Shown: piece after piece, positions 1 through 9,328 of the stretch
Position numbering within the stretch: position 1 is the stretch's first letter
Layout of the letters: every line of letters begins with the position of its first letter
Assembly (NCBI GenBank): GCA_020629875.1
Contig: JAHDCL010000002.1
Span: 15,976 to 79,975 of the forward strand
Length of the DNA: 64,000 nucleotides
Direction of reading: 5' to 3'
Origin: Hellea sp.
GTDB taxonomy: Bacteria > Pseudomonadota > Alphaproteobacteria > Caulobacterales > Maricaulaceae
Translations under genes and position numbers: made by a program
Notes under the pieces: model-generated
Seen by the model: only the letters and a program-made list of their open reading frames with translations
Database searches by the model: none
Told to the model about the DNA's origin: nothing

Positions 1-2808
1 CGGCGCTTCGTCTATCGGAAGTTCGGCCGCAGCTCCCTGCTCAGAACCTTCCTCAATATCGTCGAGCAAGTCTTTAACTCTTTCTGTCAACTTTTCTTTC
101 TCACCATTAGCTTCCTCATCTCCGTCGCCTGCGTCTTCGCCTTCCGCATTGAGCTCGTTTTCAGCCTCATTATCATCGCCAAAATCAAAGTCATAATTCC
201 CGAAACTGTCAGAACCGCTACCGACGCGAATCGTTGATTTTAGCGCCCCTACAGTGGGCTCTGAACCCGGCCGGAAAGCCTCGAGGATGAAGTCCGGCGC
301 GCCGATATAAGATGGCTCACCTGTATTGCGATTGACGGGCGATAGCGTGACCCCCTCAGGGATTCTGAATGGTACTTTGGGTTGATCCTTTAGCGCGACT
401 TCCATGAAGTCCGTGAATATTGGAGACGCCGCAGAACTGCCAGTTTCTATTCCCATCTGCTCTGGAGTATCCATGCCAACATAGACCCCTGCCACCAGGT
501 CAGGTGAATAGCCCATAAACCAAGTATCATAGGAGTCATTGGTCGTGCCTGTCTTACCAGCCATAGGACGTCCTAGCCTGCGGACCCTAAATCCCGTTCC
601 ATTATCCACAACACCTTTTAGCATGAAAGTCACTTGATAGGCCGTGACAGGGTCAATAACGACTGGCCGCTCATCTGGCATTTCCGGCGGCGGGCCACCA
701 CGAAACTCGTCTTGCTGACACGCCTCGCAGATTTTGTCGCCATTCACAAAAATTGTCTTTCCCTGGCCATCTTGAACGCGGTCGAGAATTGTCGGCGTCA
801 CGGCTTTGCCGCCATTCGCCAAAGTGGAATAGGCACTCGCTAACCTCAATAGCGAGGTTTCCCCTGCTCCAAGAGCCCAAGCTAATTCAGGTTTAGTTTC
901 ATCATATATACCAAAGCGGCGAGCATATTCATTGACTGGAGTCATTCCAATATCATTCGCAAGGCGAACCGTCATCGCGTTTCGGGATTTTTCAAGCCCC
1001 AAACGCAATGTGCTCAAACCATAAAACTTCCCGGTGTTGTAATTTGAGGGTTTATAAAAGCGCTCACACTCATCCTCCTCAACAGCGGATACATCACCGT
1101 CTTGCTCAAGCTGTGCCTGCCCATCCTCATCGACTTTCCGCAGTTCCAGAGACCCCAGTTCATTTTCTTCGCATTCGATATCTTGACGCTCAATCACGAA
1201 TGGCGCGTCCAAAACCTGGCTGGCGGGTGTGAACCCGTTATCTAATGCTGCGGCATAGACAAAAGGCTTGAAGGCTGAACCTGGCTGACGTTTGGCTTGC
1301 GTCGCGCGGTTAAACTGGCTTTGCTCGAAGCTATATCCGCCAACCAAAGCCAAAACACGGCCTGTATGTGGGTCCATTGCGATAAGGCCACCATTTACCT
1401 TGGGTATTTGGCGAAGGTTATAGGCCGTAATGCGGTCGTCAGTTTTATCTTTTTTTGCGCGCGGTTTCCGCTGAACCAGAATTATATCCCCGGTTTTAAC
1501 GGCGTCCGTGATTTTTTTCGGTTCTTTACCGACGGCGCCTTTGGCAAGCGCTGGCTTGGCCCATTTAATATCAGAAACATTAAGCGTCCCGCTCGCGTCG
1601 GGTTCGGGCGCCTCTTCGCCCTCCTTTGCTTCGGGATTGGCAAGTTCGTCAGCAAAGCCGAGCTTAGCTTCAGTCCCTTTCGCTTCCAAAACCAAAGCCA
1701 CGCGCCAGTCGCCAATATCTTTTGGAGCTTCATAGGCAGCGAGCTTCGTTTTCCAATCATCAAAATTATCCCATGTCGCCAACGGACCGCGATAACCATG
1801 ACGACGGTCAAAGGCCTCGAGACCATCCCGCAAGGCTTTACGACCCGCAAGTTGTAGGCGTGTATCGAGCGTTGTCCGAATAGATAAGCCGCCCTCATAA
1901 AGTTCATCGTCACCATACATGGATTTGATTTGCTTACGCGCCTCCTCCACGAAGTATTCTGCGGCGAGATATTCATCACCTTCAAAACGGTCGACAACCA
2001 CAATGTCTGTTGTCTTGGCTTCTTCCGCTAGCTTCGCATCCGCATACCCGTCTTCTGCCATGCGCGTGAGAACGTAGCTTCGGCGTCTCAAAGCGCGCTC
2101 TTTTTTGACAGGGTCATCAACGCGGTAATTGTTAGGCGCTTTGGGCAGGACGGCCAAATAAGCGATTTGGTCAAGAGACAAATCTTTCATTGGCTTACCA
2201 AAGTAGTTCAATGAGGCAGCCGCAACGCCATACGCACCTCGGCCAAAATAGATATCATTCAGGTAAAGCTCTAGGATCGTATCCTTGTCCATCGCTTTTT
2301 CTATGCGTCCTGCGATTACGACCTCACGCACCTTGCGGGTGATGTTGCGCTCATCACCAACAAGGAAATTTTTAGCGACCTGTTGTGTTAAGGTTGACCC
2401 CCCTTCTAGACGGCGGCCATTTATAACATGCCCCACATTGGCAATCATCGCGCGGATAAAGCCCTTTTCATCAAAGCCATTATGAGAGTAAAAACGCTGA
2501 TCTTCCGCCGCAACGAAAGCATGTTGCAATTGCTTTGGCACAGATTCGATTGGCACGAATACGCGGGCCTCAGTACGAAATTCCGAAATCAGCTTACCGT
2601 CCCCCGCGTGGACGCGCGACATCACTGGCGGTTGGTATTCAGCTAAGGTCTCAATGCTAGGCAAATCTTTCGTCGCGCGGACCACGAAAACGAACAACGC
2701 GACGGCTGCAATAAGCCCGAAAACAGCACCGAGTCCAAAAAGCCATTTGAAGACCTTAATGAGCCTCCGCTTGAGGCTTTTCTTGGGTTTTTGAGGTTCG
2801 TTTTCCAT
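1..2808 (-). CDS. mrcA: Penicillin-binding protein 1A, bifunctional peptidoglycan synthase (3' end outside window)
   Basis: Inner-membrane enzyme that polymerises lipid II and cross-links peptidoglycan. 936 codons are visible and no stop is reached at the window edge. A cytoplasmic basic N-terminus is followed by one membrane segment (about residues 18-45). The GT51 glycosyltransferase domain (about 60-240) shows catalytic AED (E102) and STLTQQ (138-143). The transpeptidase domain has SAFK (S511, K514), SRN (608-610) and KTGTT (from K752), so all class A PBP motifs are intact. The last visible 60 or so residues are a very acidic tail rich in Glu, Asp and Gly. It lies just downstream of amiC on the same strand with a 79-bp gap. 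Start: ATG at 2808 directly before the basic and membrane segment. Confidence 0.95.
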   Translation of the reverse strand, partial: MENEPQKPKKSLKRRLIKVFKWLFGLGAVFGLIAAVALFVFVVRATKDLPSIETLAEYQPPVMSRVHAGDGKLISEFRTEARVFVPIESVPKQLQHAFVAAEDQRFYSHNGFDEKGFIRAMIANVGHVINGRRLEGGSTLTQQVAKNFLVGDERNITRKVREVVIAGRIEKAMDKDTILELYLNDIYFGRGAYGVAAASLNYFGKPMKDLSLDQIAYLAVLPKAPNNYRVDDPVKKERALRRRSYVLTRMAEDGYADAKLAEEAKTTDIVVVDRFEGDEYLAAEYFVEEARKQIKSMYGDDELYEGGLSIRTTLDTRLQLAGRKALRDGLEAFDRRHGYRGPLATWDNFDDWKTKLAAYEAPKDIGDWRVALVLEAKGTEAKLGFADELANPEAKEGEEAPEPDASGTLNVSDIKWAKPALAKGAVGKEPKKITDAVKTGDIILVQRKPRAKKDKTDDRITAYNLRQIPKVNGGLIAMDPHTGRVLALVGGYSFEQSQFNRATQAKRQPGSAFKPFVYAAALDNGFTPASQVLDAPFVIERQDIECEENELGSLELRKVDEDGQAQLEQDGDVSAVEEDECERFYKPSNYNTGKFYGLSTLRLGLEKSRNAMTVRLANDIGMTPVNEYARRFGIYDETKPELAWALGAGETSLLRLASAYSTLANGGKAVTPTILDRVQDGQGKTIFVNGDKICEACQQDEFRGGPPPEMPDERPVVIDPVTAYQVTFMLKGVVDNGTGFRVRRLGRPMAGKTGTTNDSYDTWFMGYSPDLVAGVYVGMDTPEQMGIETGSSAASPIFTDFMEVALKDQPKVPFRIPEGVTLSPVNRNTGEPSYIGAPDFILEAFRPGSEPTVGALKSTIRVGSGSDSFGNYDFDFGDDNEAENELNAEGEDAGDGDEEANGEKEKLTERVKDLLDDIEEGSEQGAAAELPIDEAP

Positions 2809-2887
2809 GAATCGGCTTTGGCTTAAAATTACGGCGTATTTAGGACTGCTCTTGACATGATTCTGCCACGCTTAAACAGTGCTGTTA

Positions 2888-4042
2888 TCAGCCCTGGCTA
2901 TCGAAATACTTATTGATGGAGCGGGTCACAGACTTCAAGACTTTCTTGCGGTGAGCCGTCGAATTTAGCAGTTTCTCATCCTGCAAGTTTGATAAAAAAC
3001 CCATTTCCAGTAACACCGCAGGGACGTCAGGGGCCAGTAGGACAAAGTAGCCCGCCCGGCGGTGTGAGTTCCCAATCAGCTGCGTCGTCCCGCCAAGCTC
3101 GGTCAGGAGCAGGTCTGCAAATTTTTCGGACTGTGTCGCAGTGCTTCGCTGCGCCAAATCAACCAATATATCTCCAACGGGGTCGCTCTGTGCGGTCAAG
3201 TCCACATCCATAATCCAGTTTTGGGAATTGACGATCCTCTTTGAACGATTTTTTGCCCGATCTGCTAACGTGTAAACCGATGCCCCGCGCGCGGTTTTAT
3301 TACCCGCGGAGTCGGCATGGATTGAAATGAAGAGATCAGCTCCGCCAGCGCGGGCAATGCGTATCCGCTCAGCGTGATCAACGTAAACATCTTTGGAACG
3401 TGTCATCATCACGGTGTACCGTCCGGTCGCCAAAAGTTGTTTTTGGAGCTCTTGGGCAGAAGCCCAGGTAATTTTTTTCTCATGGGTGCCTTTACGGCCC
3501 ACAGCGCCAGGGTCCCGCCCGCCATGTCCGGGATCAATGACAATCACCGGCTTTCGGACAGGCTTAATCGCCATGTTTGGCGCCAAGCGGGGATAAGGAA
3601 TAGTGTTTTCAAAGTATCGAGGGCCGGTGACCTCGGGAATAGCGGAGCGAGGCACGGAGCTAACGACTTTGCCATTGAGCTGGATAAGAAGAGCGCTCCC
3701 AACGACCTTATAATCTACCATCTTAGCACCATCTGCGAGATCCAGCACAGCACGAACACCGCCATCTCGAGCCGCCAGGCGAACACGTTTCACGGATCCC
3801 TGCCCGTCAATGGTCTGAGGACCTTTTACTAGTGTCTTACCGTTAAGATTAACATCCGAATTGGGAAGATCGACGACAACGCGCGGCTTGCCATTCCCCA
3901 TTGTGAAGACGTTTGGCGTCACTTCGCCGGACAGCTGAAGCAGGACGGTCTGATTTTCATAGGAAATCGCCGTCAGAGTTTCCCCCCTTGCGCTGAGCGC
4001 AAGCCCTCCCCAAATCAACAATGTCACGAGAAATCGTAGCAT
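2888..4042 (-). CDS. amiC: N-acetylmuramoyl-L-alanine amidase with AMIN domain
   Basis: Periplasmic zinc amidase that cleaves the amide bond between MurNAc and the stem peptide during cell separation. 384 residues: signal peptide 1-20 (ends LSARG), AMIN septal-targeting domain about 25-125, and Amidase_3 catalytic domain about 163-380. Zinc ligands H173 (DPGHGG), E188 (THEKK) and H242 (SIHAD) and catalytic E346 (LLEMGF) are present. The frame stays open upstream to 4183, but the ATG at 4042 sits exactly at the signal peptide and is preferred. It precedes the PBP1A gene on the same strand, forming a wall synthesis and remodelling pair, and is divergent from rne. This order resembles Caulobacter relatives. 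Confidence 0.93.
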   Translation of the reverse strand: MLRFLVTLLIWGGLALSARGETLTAISYENQTVLLQLSGEVTPNVFTMGNGKPRVVVDLPNSDVNLNGKTLVKGPQTIDGQGSVKRVRLAARDGGVRAVLDLADGAKMVDYKVVGSALLIQLNGKVVSSVPRSAIPEVTGPRYFENTIPYPRLAPNMAIKPVRKPVIVIDPGHGGRDPGAVGRKGTHEKKITWASAQELQKQLLATGRYTVMMTRSKDVYVDHAERIRIARAGGADLFISIHADSAGNKTARGASVYTLADRAKNRSKRIVNSQNWIMDVDLTAQSDPVGDILVDLAQRSTATQSEKFADLLLTELGGTTQLIGNSHRRAGYFVLLAPDVPAVLLEMGFLSNLQDEKLLNSTAHRKKVLKSVTRSINKYFDSQG

Positions 4043-4405
4043 AGCGCTATATGCCCTCTTTATAGTGAACAGAGCGTTACTTTTATGGGCGAGAAAGAAA
4101 GGTGACAAATGCTTTGCGCAGTGACCCGAAATAGGGCACAACGCAATCACGAGATGGAATCTAAGCGCAGGATGCGCCCGCAATCGCGGCTTTTCGTACT
4201 CGACGCACCGCCAAGCCCGCTTGGCTTTGCATAATGAAAGTTACTATGCACGCTGCAAACGCATATTATCAGTCCCAAACGGCCAAGGCCGGGACCGTTG
4301 CGCGTGCCGTAAACCCAAATACAAACATACATATATCAGAGCCCCTTACCTCCACGCCTCTTTTAAGGCGAAGTGACGGTCGAGCGCGGCTCTTTGGAGA
4401 ATACC
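4043..4405. other. Divergent amiC/rne intergenic region, likely rne leader
   Basis: A 363-bp gap between divergent amiC and rne. No convincing coding frame was found; frames running into it on both strands are upstream extensions of the two neighbouring genes without family support. RNase E genes in several bacteria have long 5' leaders used for autoregulation, so part of this may be an rne leader; no specific structure was established here. A GGAGA at 4396-4400 is the ribosome binding site for the rne ATG at 4406. Confidence 0.5.
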
Positions 4406-7234
4406 ATGACAAAGAAAATGCTTATCGACGCCTCCCACCCGGAAGAAACACGCGTCGTAATCGTAGACGGCAACCGCGTTGAAGAACTAGATTTTGAGAG
4501 CCGTGCTAAGCGGCAAATCAGAGGTAACGTCTATCTGGCCCGCGTTACGCGCGTCGAACCCTCCCTACAAGCGGCCTTTATCGAATATGGCGGCAATCGC
4601 CATGGCTTTCTTGCCTTTAGTGAAATCCATCCGGATTATTATCAAATCCCGCATGAAGATAAGCTCGCCCTACTCGAAGCTGAAGAAGCCGAACAAAAAG
4701 CGGCTGACGCCGAAGATGATGAAGACATTGAGGAAGATGGCGAAGCTGAAGACTTAGACGCTGATGAAAATGTCGACCCTGACGCCGATGATGTTGCCGA
4801 TGCAGATGACGAGGAGGTCGCCGAGGAACAAGTCAAAGTCGCTTCCTCACGCCGCAAACGCCAATCACGCCGCCGCTATAAAATCCAAGAGGTAATAAAG
4901 CGCGGCCAAATTTTGCTTGTCCAAGCTGTGAAAGAAGAGCGCGGCAATAAAGGCGCGGCGATGACAACTTATTTGTCATTAGCCGGTCGTTATTGCGTGT
5001 TGATGCCAAACACAGCGCGCGGCGGCGGCATTTCCCGTAAGATCGCTAATGGGTCTGACCGCAAACGCCTTAAATCCGTCATGAGCGAGCTTGAAGTCCC
5101 GCAAGGCATGGGCGTTATCGTTCGTACAGCGGGCGCAAAACGCACCAAAGCCGAAATCAAACGCGATTACGAATATCTCTCCCGCCTCTGGGATGAAATC
5201 CGCGATACGACTTTAAAATCCATCGCCCCTGCCCTCATCCATGAAGAAGGCAACCTAGTTAAGCGCTCTATTCGCGATCTCTATAATAAGGAAATTGAAG
5301 AGGTCCTGATTGAAGGAGAAGACGCTTATAAAACGGCCAAAGCTTTCATGAAGATGCTCATGCCGAGCCATGCCAAAAATGTTAAAGCCTATAAAGACGA
5401 TATTCCGCTCTTTTTACGATATAATGTAGAACGCCAGATTGAAGACAGCCTGAAATCCGTTGTTCAGCTAAAATCAGGTGGTTATTTGGTTATCCACCCG
5501 ACGGAAGCTCTGGTCTCTGTGGATGTGAACTCAGGCCGCTCTACCAAGGAACGCAATGTTGAGCGCACGGCGCTTAAGACCAATACCGAAGCCGCTGAGG
5601 AACTCGCGCGTCAAATGCGTCTTCGCGACCTGGCAGGCCTTATCGTCATCGACTTCATTGATATGGATGAGCATAAAAACAATCGTGCGGTCGAACGCAC
5701 GATGAAAAATGCGCTTAGCCGAGATCGCGCTCGCGTTCAAACCTCTCGCATTTCACAATTTGGCCTGATGGAAATTTCCCGTCAGCGCCGTCGCCGGAGC
5801 CTTCTTGAAGGTTCAACTGCGCATTGTGAGCACTGTGAAGGTGTTGGCCGCAAACGTACCATCGAGTCTTCTGCTCTCGCCGCTATTCGCGCTGTCGAAG
5901 AAGTGGGCATTCGGGGGAAAGCTAAGCGGGTTCGCCTGAAGGTTAGCTCGGATGTCGCCCTCTATATATTCAACGAGAAACGCGACCTACTCCAGCACGT
6001 TGATGACACATCCGGCTTGTTCACTGAACTTGTTGGAGATGAAGACCTTATTCGCCCTTCCTATGAGATTGAAGTGCTTGAAAAGGCCAAAGGCGACGGA
6101 CCAGATCCGCTGGAGGAAATTGAAAAAGAGTTCCGTAAACAGCGTAATGAACAGAAAAAGAAACCCAAAAAGCGTGATCGCGATGATTCTGACGAGGATG
6201 ACGCCGTTGAAAACGAAGTTCGTGACGGAGATGACGATGGCGACGGTGAAGTCCGTAAGAAGCGTCGCCGCCGAAGAGGCCGCCGTGGAGGCCGCGGTAA
6301 GCGTCGGGACGAGACTGGCTCAGAGGAAACAAAAGAGGAAACAGCATCTGAGCTCGCCGAAAAGCCTGAGAGTGCAACTGATGAAACTGAGGACAAGCCG
6401 AAATCTCGCCGTGGTCGCCGCAAAGCGCCCGGTAAGAAAAAGGATGATACCGGAGAAGATCTAGCGGCTGAAACGTCTGATGAGGATGAAAAACCAAAGC
6501 GTGGCCGACGGAAAGCATCAGCCAAAAAAGCTAAAGCTGGCGACATCGCTGAAACCGAGGAAAAGCCAAAACGCGGACGCCGCAAAGCCCCAGCAAAGAA
6601 AGTAAAGGTAGAAGACACCAACGCTGAGGACACACCCAAGGTCGAAGAGGACGCTGAAGATAGCGCGAAAACGCGCTCAACGGCACGCCGTAAGGCTCCT
6701 GCTAAGAAGGTCGCCGAGGAAGAGGCGCCAAAGAAGAAGCCGGCACGTAAACGCGCCGCCAAATCACCTGAAGTCAAAGAGACTGTCACAAAGATGAAGT
6801 CCAAAGCGCCTGCTCGCCGTAAGGCCCCGGGTAAAGAGACCGCGGCGGAAACGGCCGAGGAGGCCCCGAAGCCAAAGCGTAAAGCGCCCGCAAAAAAGAA
6901 GGCACCCCCAAAAAAGGCCGAAGCAGCGGAGACAAAAGCCCCTGCAAAACGCAAAGCGCCAGCACGCAAAAAGGCACCGGCTAAAAAAACGGAGGCTGAA
7001 GAGGCCAAAGCGCCGGTAAAGAAAAAGGCGCCGGCACGCAAAAAGGCCCCTATGAAAGCCAAAGAAGAGGCTCCTGCGGGAGACGAAACAACCAAGCCTA
7101 GCGCACGCCGCAAAGCTCCTACGCGTAAGGCTGCTGCTGCCCCTGAAGCGTCTATCAGTACAGAACCGGAGGATGTGAAAGAGGCGAAACCTAAAAAGGC
7201 AAAACGCAATTGGTTTGGGCTGAAGAAGAAATAG
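4406..7234 (+). CDS. rne: Ribonuclease E
   Basis: Endoribonuclease central to mRNA turnover and rRNA/tRNA processing, and scaffold of the degradosome. 942 residues. The S1 domain begins near residue 37 and is interrupted by a highly acidic insertion (about 90-142), as in other alphaproteobacterial RNase E. The DNase I-like catalytic part carries D373 (VDVNSG) and D416 (LIVIDF), and the Zn-link cysteines are C474 and C477 (CEHC). After about 560 the protein becomes disordered: first acidic and Arg-rich, then about ten copies of a (R/K)RKAPAKK-like unit, ending in a basic NWFGLKKK. The ATG at 4406 is chosen because GGAGA lies 5 bp upstream and MTKKMLIDA is the family start; the frame extends 11 codons further up. 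The tail probably binds RNA or degradosome partners. Confidence 0.96.
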   Translation: MTKKMLIDASHPEETRVVIVDGNRVEELDFESRAKRQIRGNVYLARVTRVEPSLQAAFIEYGGNRHGFLAFSEIHPDYYQIPHEDKLALLEAEEAEQKAADAEDDEDIEEDGEAEDLDADENVDPDADDVADADDEEVAEEQVKVASSRRKRQSRRRYKIQEVIKRGQILLVQAVKEERGNKGAAMTTYLSLAGRYCVLMPNTARGGGISRKIANGSDRKRLKSVMSELEVPQGMGVIVRTAGAKRTKAEIKRDYEYLSRLWDEIRDTTLKSIAPALIHEEGNLVKRSIRDLYNKEIEEVLIEGEDAYKTAKAFMKMLMPSHAKNVKAYKDDIPLFLRYNVERQIEDSLKSVVQLKSGGYLVIHPTEALVSVDVNSGRSTKERNVERTALKTNTEAAEELARQMRLRDLAGLIVIDFIDMDEHKNNRAVERTMKNALSRDRARVQTSRISQFGLMEISRQRRRRSLLEGSTAHCEHCEGVGRKRTIESSALAAIRAVEEVGIRGKAKRVRLKVSSDVALYIFNEKRDLLQHVDDTSGLFTELVGDEDLIRPSYEIEVLEKAKGDGPDPLEEIEKEFRKQRNEQKKKPKKRDRDDSDEDDAVENEVRDGDDDGDGEVRKKRRRRRGRRGGRGKRRDETGSEETKEETASELAEKPESATDETEDKPKSRRGRRKAPGKKKDDTGEDLAAETSDEDEKPKRGRRKASAKKAKAGDIAETEEKPKRGRRKAPAKKVKVEDTNAEDTPKVEEDAEDSAKTRSTARRKAPAKKVAEEEAPKKKPARKRAAKSPEVKETVTKMKSKAPARRKAPGKETAAETAEEAPKPKRKAPAKKKAPPKKAEAAETKAPAKRKAPARKKAPAKKTEAEEAKAPVKKKAPARKKAPMKAKEEAPAGDETTKPSARRKAPTRKAAAAPEASISTEPEDVKEAKPKKAKRNWFGLKKK

Positions 7235-7256
7235 CTCACGCTCAGCTAACAAAATT

Positions 7257-7289
7257 AAAAGCCCGCTTTAAAGCGGGCTTTTTTATTTT
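7257..7289. terminator. Bidirectional intrinsic terminator between rne and DUF4139 gene
   Basis: A perfect 13-bp inverted repeat, AAAAGCCCGCTTT / AAAGCGGGCTTTT (7257-7282), is followed by a T-run on the + strand and preceded by A-rich sequence that gives U's on the - strand. It lies between convergent genes ending at 7234 and 7298, so it can stop transcription from both sides. Confidence 0.9.
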
Positions 7290-7297
7290 GAAGATGT

Positions 7298-9319
7298 CTA
7301 TTCAAGAACGGAGAGTTGGTAGCTCAGGCTTCGTCTTTGACCAGGTTTAAGCTCTAATACCCATGTATTCTGATTGGTTTTATCCATCTCAATTGAGCTC
7401 TCTAAAACGCGTAGCGTTTCATTATCTTCGGGCAAGACGAACGCCATTTTTACAGTTTTATCGGTCGAATTTTTGACAATATGTTTGAGCTTGGCGGTAA
7501 TTTTATCCTCCCCCTCCGCAGTCTCGACTTCTGTGTAGGAGAGCAAAACCGTCTCGACCTTTAGTGATAGTCCTGTAACCTGCGTAAAATACTGAGTGGC
7601 CCAACCGCCTGAACCAAAACTCGAAGACAGACCATATCGCCCCGCCGCATAGGATGTTTGTGTCTTCCCAATATAGTCTTCATCGTCAATGTCCAAGTCA
7701 TCGTAATCGAAATAATAGATTTCTTGCATTGGGACGACGAGATGGAAGCGCTCTGCACTCTCAGGCTTAAGCGTGATCGGATAGGTCGGAACAATTTCTT
7801 CAGGGTCGTGGGCATGAGACGCTTTACTAATATCGTCTTGCCTCAGGAATATGTCACGGATTTCGATCTCTGTCTGAACGGTTTCAGGTGTCGCATTATA
7901 TAAATCCGCAGAGAGATGTATCTCATGGACGGCATCATCGCCCTTGCCTCGACTTATGCCCTCAATGCGGCTTTGCATTTGTACGGCAACACTCTCTGAG
8001 ACTTTTATCTCTGCCGGAAGGTCTACAGCTAGGTTGTCCACACGGTCTTCGCCTAGATAAGCTGGAATACCATTTTTGCGGTGGGTGAATACTCTAAAGT
8101 TCCCCTTGGGTAGCGGCTGAGCAAGATTGCCATCTTTGCTATTATCAACACGATATTCCACAGTGGCGCCAAAGGGACCAGTTTCATGACTTTCAGGGAA
8201 TCGAAAGGCAAAGACACGGTCAGCTCCAACATCGTTTATGTTTAAAAATGCGATTTGTTTGGTCTGCATTGGCGCAACGGTCACAGGTTCGGGTGTACGG
8301 TAAAGTTTATAATCGCCAAGGTCTTCGCGAACCGCCTGGCGTCTGGAGGCCGTTACGATAACTTCGTCCGCCGCAAAACTTTCCATTTTTTGTACATTTG
8401 GGGGCGGCGGAGCAAACGCAGGTATTGCGCCTTGAAGACTTAAGGAGCGACTAGCTGTAGACCCGAAACCCGCAACCCTAATGCCTGTCTTAGTCGACCC
8501 CTTCGCCCAACAATTTGGTGTGAATATCCTAGGCAGTGCCGGCCGATAATCATCATCAGCGCGATTAAGTGTTCCGGCAACAATCGCTGTTGGGACGTCC
8601 TCAAATGATTTTGATGTGTCATTGGTGAGTGTGAGCCACCCCAGTAATGAGCCTTCTGACATATTTGGCGGCATATCCAGTCGGTAATCCGCCTCCCAAC
8701 CTAGGCCGCGAGTCATGTAGCTAATCGTGAGCTCCCTCTCGCCTGCGATATCGCTCTCGACAATGAGCGATAAGACGGGGCTGGGATTTAAACCTTTGGG
8801 GAGTTGATTATACAGCACCGCTTCGGCGAGGCCCGAGCATTCCAAGGCCTCAACCTTTCCGCCAATCTCAAAAACAGCCCCTTCTATCATTTGCTGACGG
8901 GCCCAACGCAGTCGATTAGCTGGTATATTTTGCTGCGGCGCGGCAAGTAATGTCGCGCTAACGTCAGTCACAGCCCCTGTTGCGGGATTTACTCGGCGAA
9001 TCGTGATTGGCTCGCCAACCGCCTTCTCCATCAAACTGCCGCGCGTAATAACATCTGTATCGAAATTGCGTTCTAAATTCAGGCCTTCAAACTCCTGCAA
9101 GATTGCACTTTGCGGAATGATTTGATCCGACACGCCTAAAAAGCGAATAGTTGCAGGGCCTTTAGGCAATGTGACCTTGCGTATTTCTGTCACCATAGCG
9201 AGGTTATCAGGGTAAATCGTCAACGACGTCTGCTCTGCGCCCTCCGAATCCACGACTGTTTGCGCCGCCGCCGAAAAAGCCAAGGCCCAAAGACAAATGC
9301 TTATTAAGATTAGCCGCAT
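7298..9319 (-). CDS. Secreted DUF4139-family protein with TonB-box-like segment
   Basis: 673 residues with a signal peptide (1-20, ends SAAAQ), so it is exported. The mucoidy-inhibitor-A-like DUF4139 fold is recognised from the opening (SLTIYPDNLAMV, then SDQIIPQSAILQE), the middle (YMTRGLGWEADYRLDM) and the end (KPGQRRSLSYQLSV). It is a longer paralogue of the neighbouring upstream gene, sharing the same order of blocks (LMEKAVG, RTNPATGA/RRVNPATGA). An insertion at about 280-335 contains DEVIVTASRR (318-327), which resembles a TonB box of TonB-dependent receptors. Function of the family is not established. It is separated by 9 bp from the upstream paralogue, so the two form an operon read toward the rne terminator. 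Confidence 0.8.
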   Translation of the reverse strand: MRLILISICLWALAFSAAAQTVVDSEGAEQTSLTIYPDNLAMVTEIRKVTLPKGPATIRFLGVSDQIIPQSAILQEFEGLNLERNFDTDVITRGSLMEKAVGEPITIRRVNPATGAVTDVSATLLAAPQQNIPANRLRWARQQMIEGAVFEIGGKVEALECSGLAEAVLYNQLPKGLNPSPVLSLIVESDIAGERELTISYMTRGLGWEADYRLDMPPNMSEGSLLGWLTLTNDTSKSFEDVPTAIVAGTLNRADDDYRPALPRIFTPNCWAKGSTKTGIRVAGFGSTASRSLSLQGAIPAFAPPPPNVQKMESFAADEVIVTASRRQAVREDLGDYKLYRTPEPVTVAPMQTKQIAFLNINDVGADRVFAFRFPESHETGPFGATVEYRVDNSKDGNLAQPLPKGNFRVFTHRKNGIPAYLGEDRVDNLAVDLPAEIKVSESVAVQMQSRIEGISRGKGDDAVHEIHLSADLYNATPETVQTEIEIRDIFLRQDDISKASHAHDPEEIVPTYPITLKPESAERFHLVVPMQEIYYFDYDDLDIDDEDYIGKTQTSYAAGRYGLSSSFGSGGWATQYFTQVTGLSLKVETVLLSYTEVETAEGEDKITAKLKHIVKNSTDKTVKMAFVLPEDNETLRVLESSIEMDKTNQNTWVLELKPGQRRSLSYQLSVLE

Positions 9320-9328
9320 TAAACGCGC

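Noticed and set aside
1297-1857. Plus-strand frame inside the PBP1A gene
   Set aside because: Antisense shadow of the strongly conserved transpeptidase coding sequence, no recognisable domain.
4043-4183. Extended N-terminus of amiC
   Set aside because: It would put 47 residues before a standard signal peptide; ATG at 4042 is better.
6061-7239. Long minus-strand frame (392 codons) opposite the rne 3' part
   Set aside because: Shadow of the repetitive Lys/Ala/Pro coding region; its product is low-complexity Ala/Phe/Arg/Ser without family features or ribosome binding site.
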